In this document: positions 56,401 through 64,000 of the stretch, in pieces
How positions within the stretch are numbered: position 1 is the stretch's first letter
How the letters are laid out: each line of letters opens with the position of its first letter
Assembly: GCA_007115705.1 (NCBI GenBank)
Contig: QXEO01000821.1
Span: 2,592,884-2,656,883, forward strand
Direction of reading: 5' to 3'
Origin: Dactylis glomerata
Taxonomy: Eukaryota; Streptophyta; Magnoliopsida; Poales; Poaceae
Length of the DNA stretch: 64,000 nt
Position numbers and translations under genes: made by a program
The notes under the pieces: model-generated
The model's input: only the letters and a program-made list of their open reading frames with translations
Database searches by the model: none
What the model was told of the DNA's origin: nothing

Positions 56401-57523
56401 AAAATGAAACACCTGGGTGGATTGGTTTGTTGATGGAGGCGAAGTTGAGTGTCTCATGGGGCCTCATGCCTCCTAGAGGATGGGGTGAACCCCAGGAGTA
56501 CACTTGTGGAATGCCACTTAGGAATAAAGAGGTTACCATGTCTTCCATGCTTAGAGTACTTCCAGTGCAACCTTATGACAATATGGGCTCTGTCTTGACT
56601 GATTAAGATGTGAGGGTTCAACTTGTGTGCAAGATATGGGCTGGTAGCAGAATTATAGGATGGGAACGGATCTTGCCAGTATGGTTGCTCTCTCCTTCTG
56701 AAAGGTCTTGTCTCATTCTTCTCTCTGGGTAGAATGGGTCTTAAGGTGAAAGTGCACAACCCCTGCAGGGTGTCAAACTAATCGATTAGCCGTGTCCCCG
56801 GTTATGGACAATTTGAGTCTCTAGACATGGAATGTACGGAAGAATCTCATCACCGTTTCTGAATGCTTTAAAAACTTGACTAGAAACCCTTAGGCAGGAG
56901 CTTAGGACCATTCACTCCGAGGGGTGGTGGTTTCTGTTGTTCCGACTTTGTTGAGTTTCGCCCAGTGCTACATAACTTGCAACTATGTAGTATTTGGGGG
57001 TTATTTCGACCCTTAAAGACTAAATTTTTGAAAGAAAGTTTTGAGAAAGAATTGTAGGACAAAATTGGCTTTATGCAAATTAGCCCAAGAGATCCACCAG
57101 CCAAATATCATGTAGATAGTTCTTTCACAACAGCCACCAAATATGTGTCATTTGCCAGTACATCATTGTACTGACCCCGATTTATGGGGCTGCATATTCA
57201 AATGTGCAGGTTTTCAGAATAAAGATCGTTTAGTAGGATCTCGAGTCTACATTCCAACATGACTGCCTATGGCGCATGGTGAAGATGGAGGCTCATTGCT
57301 ACCTAGTTTCCGTTGTGTTTTTGTTGTGTTGAACTCTGTCAGTTGGGCTAGTCCATGTGACTAAGCTAGTTTGTAAAGTTTAAAGACTTATGTATCTGGA
57401 TCTATGTTGTAATCTTTGATACTTTGCAATGAATACTATATTTTGTTCTGTGGTGCTATCAGTGATCCAGGGAATAGCACTTAACACCGGTGTTCCACCT
57501 TAATCCAAAGGTGGGGCGTTACA
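53451..57523 (+). repeat. Left LTR of E4
   Basis: 4073 bp, TGTAAC...GTTACA (6-bp terminal inverted repeat). A GC-rich leader (about 54080-54700) ends in CCCTAG|GTGAGG, a splice-donor-like site, as in the E0/E1/E3 LTRs. Confidence 0.85.
54699..54704 (+). other. Splice-donor-like site in the E4 LTR leader
   Basis: CCTAG|GTGAGG, conserved in the right LTR at 61381. A T-rich tract ending in GCTATAG with a Glu/Arg-rich open stretch follows near 56115, an arrangement like that of E0. Confidence 0.35.
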
Positions 57524-57526
57524 AAA

Positions 57527-57538
57527 TGGTATCAGAGC
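57527..57538 (+). other. Primer-binding site of E4
   Basis: TGGTATCAGAGC three bases after the LTR end, complementary to initiator Met-tRNA. Confidence 0.85.
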
Positions 57539-58209
57539 ATAGTGTTGCCTGTAGAATCGAGACCCTAGGTTTGGATTAGAAATAGGAAGACCCTAGAAAA
57601 AAAATCTATATCATCCTACTTCTGTTTAAATATAAAAATTGTTTGCATTTTGAAATCCTTGTATTCTCTTCTACTCCCTCTTCAAATGTTTCATTTTGCT
57701 ATAGATGACCCTAACCTGAAATCATCAACAAAGGATAGAAGATCAATGAGCCAGAAGTGTGAGTCTGATACTTCATATATTCTCGTTGACCCAACATGAC
57801 GAGCTACATTGAAGGCCGACGAGGAATTTGGAGAAATACAAATATGAAGACTGCACAACACCCAACAATACATTGAGGAAGTGGAAATGAGAATAAGGAA
57901 CAATGAAGACAGTAATAGACTAGACCACCAATATTCTAGTTTATAGACCCAACGATGTTGTGATAATCTAATGATCATACCAAATTGGGGTATGACCATA
58001 CTAGATTATTAGTGTTTGACCCAGTTTGCTTGATGTGATGAATGTTTGTTAGATGTTGTTTGTAAGATGATTTCTTTTGATCTACTGTGTTTGGGTAGGA
58101 ATCTTCTTTAGATCCCTTCTGTCTAATCTCATCTATGCTAAGACCTAAACCTATCCTAAACCCCAAATAGATGCATACCCAATGCCAGAACAATCACAAC
58201 AATACTTAG
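57539..58209. other. E4 leader before the zinc-knuckle ORFs
   Basis: AT-rich, with only short open frames broken by stops. A capsid-type domain would be expected here and none is seen. Confidence 0.5.
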
Positions 58210-58827
58210 ATGGAGATAGCAATGCAACAGATGGTAGAAGTGCATACTGAAATGATGCGAGTATTGACCCAGGATATGGTCAACCGCGACAGCAACGAGA
58301 TACCTCCAAGAATGCAACAAGTACTGGATAATCATACTAGAATAATACAAATGACGTCCCAAAATTTGGCTAACACCAATAACAACCTGCCACAAAAGGA
58401 TCATAGTGGCAAGGAACCAAGAGGTGATGTTGAGATGACACTGCGAGCCTGCAAGAGATGTGGAGAAATAGGACACATGTCTAAGGACTATCATGAACAG
58501 TGCCCTAACTGTGATACGAGCCACCTAATTGGAGAATGTCCCATGACCCAGGTTACTTGTTTCCTATGCGATGGAATCAATCATGTTCCTGCTGAATGCA
58601 ACATTTATCACACGATGCAACGAATGAATCAACAAGCCAAGGATGGATTGAGCCAGCTGCTAGGAAAGACCCCTGAAGATGGAAGGCCCAAGATGGAGGT
58701 GGAAACGAAAGACATGAAAGTAGCACCTGAAACCACCACCAAGAGTTGCTTAACAGATAGAAGACAAGAACACTTGCCTAGAAACTGCTCAAAGAAACGA
58801 GAAAAGTTTCCCACAACAATGAAATAA
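58210..58827 (+). CDS. E4 gag remnant with three zinc-knuckle motifs
   Basis: 205 codons. After a Gln/Met/Asn-rich N-terminus come CKRCGEIGHMSKDY (last Cys replaced by Tyr), CPNCDTSHLIGEC (one residue shorter before His) and CFLCDGINHVPAEC (canonical CX2CX4HX4C) at about residues 82-137. The C-terminus is Lys-rich. Zinc knuckles bind element RNA during packaging. There is no capsid-type segment upstream. The ORF is followed in another frame by two further knuckles, so a frameshift probably split one longer protein. Confidence 0.7.
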   Translation: MEIAMQQMVEVHTEMMRVLTQDMVNRDSNEIPPRMQQVLDNHTRIIQMTSQNLANTNNNLPQKDHSGKEPRGDVEMTLRACKRCGEIGHMSKDYHEQCPNCDTSHLIGECPMTQVTCFLCDGINHVPAECNIYHTMQRMNQQAKDGLSQLLGKTPEDGRPKMEVETKDMKVAPETTTKSCLTDRRQEHLPRNCSKKREKFPTTMK

Positions 58828-58828
58828 G

Positions 58829-59075
58829 AGATCTCCTAGCCTTAGAGTTACCCAAAAAGAAGAAGAAGAAGATAAAGAAAAAAGACAATAGCAAGGTACT
58901 GTGCTTCCGTTGCAAGGAGCTAGGGCATTATGCGGACAAATGTCCAGAAAGGGACAACAAAGCAAATAGGCAAAGGGGAACATATCTGGTCACTTGTCAG
59001 AAATGCAACCAAAAGGGACACTATGCAAGGAGATGCGAAGAGAAAAGCACTTCAAGACTTCAGAAAATGGGATAA
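58829..59075 (+). pseudogene. E4 gag continuation with two more zinc knuckles
   Basis: Open in a different frame from the preceding ORF. A Lys run (LPKKKKKKIKKKD) leads to CFRCKELGHYADKC and CQKCNQKGHYARRC, both canonical CX2CX4HX4C, then a stop at 59073-59075. With the three motifs upstream this gives five knuckles. Confidence 0.65.
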
Positions 59076-60140
59076 CTGAAGATGCCACAAATGCAAGTTG
59101 AAGACACAACAAGGTGTAGCCATCTTGAAAGAATTTGTATGCAACTACAACCTTGAAATAAATATTGTAAGGACTGGTAAGAGCTAAGGACAACAATGTT
59201 GAATGGATTTTATTTTCCAATGAAATGGCAAGCTGAAGGATTTGTAACTAAAGAGTTAATGCCATACGACGGAGTTTACGCAAAACCCTAGCTAAGGAAC
59301 GATAGATTTGTTTTAAAAATTTAGATTTAGAACACAGGTTCTCTTTTCAAGAAAATTTTGTCAAAGCAAGTGAGGTTGACCAAGAGTTAGAATACGACGT
59401 TTGTAAACCATGTATGAAGTAATGATTTGGGTGCAGGATGGATTGATCACCATTCCTACTACTCTTATTATTCGCTCCCATAATGTTGGCTTTACAAACC
59501 TAGAGAGACATACCTATGAGAGACGACGATGATAAGCTTGAACCTTAGGAGGATAATATTTTACACCCCTTATAGTGAGCCGGTGTGGCCAAAACGTAGG
59601 ATTTCGGTGGGTATGGATCGCAAGCTTACCGTTGAAGATGACACGTGATGGAAGGAGTCCTATCAATCTGACGAACTCCGTTTAACCCAAAAGTGCTCAC
59701 CAAGGAAGCAACCATAAGATAAAAGAACTTCAAGGATGTCAGTGAAGAGGATGAAGTGAAGACAGAAGATCACTTTAACATGGTCCTCTGATTGACCCAA
59801 AGAGTGACCCTTCAGTGTCCAAAGTAGTTCAACAAACTACATTGCTGGATAGAAGCTCCACAATGGAACAAAGTTCTACTCAAGCCTCTTTGAGAAATAT
59901 TGGAAACCTAAGTTTGTGAATAGACACCCACCTACTGGAAATGAAGAGAGAATCTAACTATAGATTCAAAAGATGACCTAGTGCCAAGTCAAATCCCAGG
60001 TGTACTTACTTTGAATCAAAGACCTAGAATACCCACAAAAGTTTCTTTTAAGGGTGGTAGCCACCTAAGTACCCCAAACCTGTCTACCTTTCTAGCCTCT
60101 CCAAATCTCGGGGACGAGATTTCTTTTAAGGGTGGTAGTC
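59076..60140. other. Non-coding 3' internal region of E4 with repeated polypurine motif
   Basis: No pol-like coding. TTTCTTTTAAGGGTGGTAG occurs at 60041-60059 and again at 60119-60137, the second abutting the right LTR as the polypurine tract. Confidence 0.6.
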
Positions 60141-63130
60141 TGTAACATCCCAAGTTTTTATCAAATTTTGGAATAAAAAAATTGATTGTTAGTGTTGATT
60201 GAATTTTCACAAGGATTTAAAACTTTTGATATTATTTAAAATAATGAATTAGAGAAACTATTTCGAACTTTCCTTTATTGCGTGAGGAACTATTTTGAGA
60301 AAATAAAAATTTCAAATAATTATTTTTGATATTTATTCAACCTATGCAAGATACCTTGCAAAGGAAATATCTACAAATTGATTTATATAAAAGAAAGTAT
60401 AATTTACCAACAAGGTGTTTGAAAATGAACTTTAAAATATCCTAAAGTGTTTTCCCTGATTTCCAAGAATTATTTTTAAACCCTATTTTCCATTTCTAAA
60501 AATATGCAAAGAAACCCTATGGGGCTAATGCATCTATATTTGCAAAATTATATTTTTGGAATTAAAAGAGGTTTCTTACTGTTTTACATTGTTGTGTTGA
60601 ATTTTAGAAAAGGTTAGAAATTGGTTTGACCTTGTTTGAAGAATTTATGCAAAAGTTATAAAGAGAAAGGGAAAACAGAAAAGAATAAAAGAAAGGAGAA
60701 AAAAGAAGAGAAAAAGGTTTTGGACCGGAGCAGCCCGGTCTGGCCCAATAGCACGGCCCATCTATTCTAACCCGAACCGGTACCCTCTCTCACTTTCTTC
60801 CCCCTATGACAGGTGGACCCCACGGGTTAGTTCCATCTTCCTCCTCTAACCGCCTCCCTCCTTCCCTGCAACTGCCCCGCATGATCTCCCCAGGCCCGCC
60901 CGTTACCGAGACCCAGCGGCCTCCTAGAGATCCTCTTCCGAACCCCCCTCGCACTCCTCTCCTTCTCCCTCCTCTCCCATACTCCGAAACGTTGCCAGAT
61001 TCTGTCAATTGCTCGCCAAAGGCAGAGGATTCCGACGGCGTGCATCGCCGATTCTGGCGTGGCTAGGTGACCCCGTGCCCTCTCTCTGGTCTTCCCCCTC
61101 TACTCTCTCCTTTGCGCACCTCCTGACGCCATTTCTTGGTCCTATCAAGCAGAGAACGAATACTTTGACACACGGCCGAAGCACACCAGCGCTCGAGCCT
61201 CGCCCAGCCGCCCCTCTCCTTCGCTCGAGGACATAGTCGACGACACGGTTACCACCACCACCCTCGCCTCGATATTCCGCACCTCCGTTGCCACCAGGGA
61301 CCACCGAAGCACCGACGCTGTCCATTCCCGTGCCGCCGCCGGCGAGGTCCACTTCCTCCGGTGACTCACTGAAACCCTAGGTGAGGAGATGAATCCCCAC
61401 CATAGGATCTAAATCCTATGGCCTCTATTCTATTTCCATTACCGAATCGGTATAAGCCAATAGGAGACTGCCACGTAGCAAGCCCAGTCGGCACCCAGTC
61501 AAACCTGGTCAAATTTTGATTTCAAATTCAATTTTCAAATTGCTGTTTCTGCTAAATTTTGTAAAATCAATATAAAATAAACCACTGGTCTAAATTTTAC
61601 AAATTTTATATCATTGGAATCCTACAAATGTGTAGAATCCAATTATGCAGAGAAATCACATGGGTACTGTACAAAGTCTTGAGATGAAAATTAATTGGCA
61701 AAAATGACCTATAAACACCATTTAATTCATAACTTTTGTTCTGTAGGTCCAATTGCTACAAATTTGTAGTCTATGGATTCCTCAGAACATGTAGAACACT
61801 TTAGAATCAAGAAATATCAAAGTTGATATGTGCACAAACTTGGTGCATTCAAATTTATTCAAATCACCACTCTGATCATAACTTGAATTCTAAAAATGAT
61901 TTTAAAGTGAATCCAATTGCAGTAACTTAGTATTACTGTCTCCTATCCAGTAGCATCACTATCAAAATTATTTGAAATCATTTGTAAATATTCAAATTCA
62001 GATATGAGAATTATAGTATTTTCATCATAAGTTTAATTCTATATTTCTTATCAATGTGAATTCCATCTATAAAAGTGAAACATATGATCCTACCAATCTA
62101 TTTCTATCATATACACTTTTGACCATGACCAATTATCATACATAATCTTGCTGACCTATTTCACAAGACTGACCTCACTTGAGTTGTTGAGTAAATAAAA
62201 ATTTGCCCCAATTAGGGTTATCTTTGATACTAGTGTATGACACACTCTAACCCATATCACATTTATCCTAAACCATTCTAATTCAATATCATCCTTGATC
62301 CAAGCCACCATCTTTCTAAATACCCTTCATACTTGTTTAACCCCAAGCCAACTTAACCCATGGCCTATATTGAAATATTCAATTCACAAATGAGCAATTC
62401 AATGTATCACAAGTACAAGCCCAAACCTATGTGTAACATATACTATATTGAGTAAGTGTTATCACAGTTTATTCAGTAGTGCTCTGTTGCACTATTCTAT
62501 ACTCATGTGAATCTATCCACATAAGTCATCTCTAAACTCTATCCTTACGTATGCCAAGCACAAGGTTATTATCATTTCATTGTAATCTTGGAGGATCAAC
62601 CCTTTCCAAATCATTTGACCTTCCCATCCAAACTCTCAATCCCTATCTTGTAAGCCAAGGTTCATGACATATCTCTCTCATCACAAAAATCATAAGAATT
62701 TTAAAATGTTAAACCAACCCATTTCAATTGTATGCATTGCTTGATCTTGTTTGTCATGGAGCGGTGTGTTTATGTTGTGTTACTCCTATTGCTATAGATT
62801 GAATGGAGAGAATGTATCTTGTTGAGAGAAGTGAAAGGGTTTGAACTCCAAAAAGGCAAGTGACACACATGCTTCTAACTATTTTTACTACTGCATTAGT
62901 GTTTTCAGTAGTATGCATGATAGGTGGAATATTCAACTATTTTATAAAATGCTTAGATCCTAGTAGTGTGTAGCTATCCTTTAAACCCCACCTGTTAGGA
63001 TGCTAAATACTTTAAAAAATATTGATGCCATGCTATGATCACTTGTTAAAAGTGTTTTGTGAACAAATTAAGAACTTCAACTAAAATGAAACACCTAGGT
63101 GGATTGGTTTGTTGATGGAGACGAAGTTAA
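60141..63130 (+). repeat. Right LTR of E4, truncated
   Basis: About 2990 bp matching the left LTR from its start to about position 56445. The last kilobase and the terminal GTTACA are missing. Confidence 0.85.
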
Positions 63131-63160
63131 TTTGTGAACAAATTAAGAACTTCAACTAAA
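63131..63160. repeat. 30-bp filler duplication at the E4 deletion breakpoint
   Basis: An exact copy of 63056-63085 (TTTGTGAACAAATTAAGAAC...) inserted between the broken LTR and the GRF exon. Typical of templated repair of a double-strand break. Confidence 0.85.
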
Positions 63161-63471
63161 GAACATCAGCCTACACAGTAGTGTATGCCTTCTCTAGATT
63201 CTTTTTCTCTTTAGTTAATTTGAAGATCAACTCAACATGCTTTATTTACTATTCCATTATTGCGTTGGTTACACCCTCATACATTTCCCATAGCCTAGCT
63301 AGTACCTTCTGCATTGCTGAAGGCCATTTAGGATCCACCCACTCAACAAAGCCACAGTTCAAGATGGACTGAAGAAATAATAAGAAAGAATGAGATACAG
63401 CTTCCATTAATTTTCACAAACATTAACACTGAATATTCCTAGTTCATTTTGCACATTCGTTAACTTGAGAT

Positions 63472-63545
63472 AGTACTTCGTATGTTCCTAAATATAAGAT
63501 ATTGTGGAAATTCAGTTTGAGCTGCCAAAACATCTTATATTCCAA
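63472..63545. mobile_element. Decayed Stowaway-like MITE in the GRF pseudogene intron
   Basis: TACTTCGTATGTTCCTAAAT at the left is close to a Stowaway terminus (TACTCCCTCCGTTCC), and CATCTTATATTCC lies at the right. The inverted repeats pair partly through ATATAAGAT. Termini and length are decayed. Confidence 0.4.
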
Positions 63546-64000
63546 GTTCACTGAACAATTCTGAACAAAACATGTGAGCTAAAGAAGAAGTTTGCACTGA
63601 TTACTACAATACTTAGCTCAAGTTTTCTATTAATGATTGCACTAATTGGCATCAATTTGCAGCTGATCTAACTTGTCATAACCATATATGAACAGATAGT
63701 TCACTAAGAAAATTGAAAACCATCAAGTAAATGGACATATAACTCATATTCTTGTGTGCACAACAATAGAAACGCCTCCCGGTGTTAGTGCCTTCGAAAG
63801 CCGCACACTTCTCTGGCAGCGACTTATGGATGCGACATATATAGGACTCTGGATTCAGCCGCAGTCTTGCATAAATCTGGGTCGGGGATGGACTCTGGTG
63901 CGTAGTCTAGGTCAGTGAACTACAGATCCATGCGGACAAAGAACAACGAGTCTTAGGTCAATTAAATCTACAAACGAAATCCGACATTTGGAATAGTAAC

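Larger units (their letters stand above)
53451..63160 (+). mobile_element. Long-LTR element E4 with a zinc-knuckle gag, right LTR truncated
   Basis: The left LTR starts TGTAACATCCC after TGCTC (53446-53450). A Met-tRNA primer site follows at 57527. The internal part (57524-60140) encodes only zinc-knuckle proteins. The right LTR starts at 60141 but stops near 63130, about 1 kb short, with a 30-bp duplicated filler at the break. The right target duplication is therefore lost. No protease, reverse transcriptase or integrase is seen, so the element is non-autonomous. The shared region of the LTRs differs by only scattered substitutions, so the insertion is fairly recent. Confidence 0.8.
53089..63931 (-). 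pseudogene. GRF-type zinc-finger protein, split by E4
   Basis: Exon 1 (63931 to about 63720): LDYAPESIPDP, then HKSLPEKCAAFEGTNTGRRF with YCCAHKN, the GRF zinc-finger core. Exon 2 (about 63380 to 63161): CGFVEWVDPKWPSAMQ, LWEMYEG, then a Lys-rich coil. Exon 3 (53450-53089): coiled coil (GYLCEVEQENNKLKNQIKQ, VKKLEQKIVELLKADD) and stop TAA. This order is that of a GRF zinc-finger family I know as abundant in Triticeae. Lesions: TAG at codon 4, a frameshift before the zinc finger, tandem TAG-TAA in exon 2, and two shifts in exon 3. E4 sits between exons 2 and 3. GRF fingers bind single-stranded nucleic acid in other proteins; the role of this family is not established. Confidence 0.7.

Overview
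This window looks like Triticeae (wheat, Aegilops, barley or rye) nuclear DNA. It is an intergenic block made almost entirely of nested transposable elements, with three decayed host genes at its edges. The organism call rests on an Angela/BARE-like solo LTR, a Stowaway MITE, very long-LTR 'TGTAAC' elements primed by initiator Met-tRNA, and host pseudogenes of two families I know to be expanded in Triticeae (NAM-associated C-terminal domain, GRF zinc finger). No rRNA, tRNA, CRISPR array or prokaryotic-type operon is visible. Family assignments come from memory of motifs, not from a search.

Layout. 1-2160 is mostly unassigned. 2413-4173 plus 11509-11685 is a NAM-associated (Myb/SANT-like plus Gly/Met-rich tail) pseudogene, split by a Copia-like solo LTR (4174-11508, duplication GGTGG) that itself holds a 5.55-kb Gypsy/LARD-type solo LTR (5391-10945, duplication CCTCT). 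A CACTA end starts at 11714 and is broken by a long-LTR element of the same LARD-type family, 'E1' (11970-34536). E1 carries an Athila-like gag-protease element 'R1' (14576-30391, duplication ATAGA). R1 carries a Tat-like gag-protease element 'R2' (19917-29200, duplication CTGGG). A minus-strand L1-type LINE (34537-about 51055) carries a Stowaway MITE and a reversed LARD-type solo LTR 'E3' (37264-50817, duplication GCATG). E3 holds the only pol-bearing element, the Tat-lineage Gypsy element 'R5' (38326-47951, duplication GTCAG). The right end has a coiled-coil pseudogene (51056-52521, +) facing a GRF zinc-finger pseudogene (53089-63931, -). The latter is split by another long-LTR element, 'E4' (53451-63160), whose gag-like ORFs hold five zinc-knuckle motifs.

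How parts may work together. R5 is the only element with reverse transcriptase, RNase H and integrase. R1, R2, E1 and E4 lack pol and would depend on partners. R2 and R5 share a primer-binding-site type and Tat-like gag/protease features, so an R5-like relative could mobilise R2. R2 and R5 each carry an extra gene on the strand opposite to gag/pol, next to the 3' LTR. In R2 this is a multi-exon gene with its own TATA box, resembling the 'putative gypsy type transposon' domain family. In R5 it is an ORF with an AT-hook and a B3-like DNA-binding domain. These antisense genes are the best candidates here for an under-described system. The second is a promoter / splice-donor / acidic-exon arrangement inside the giant LTRs.
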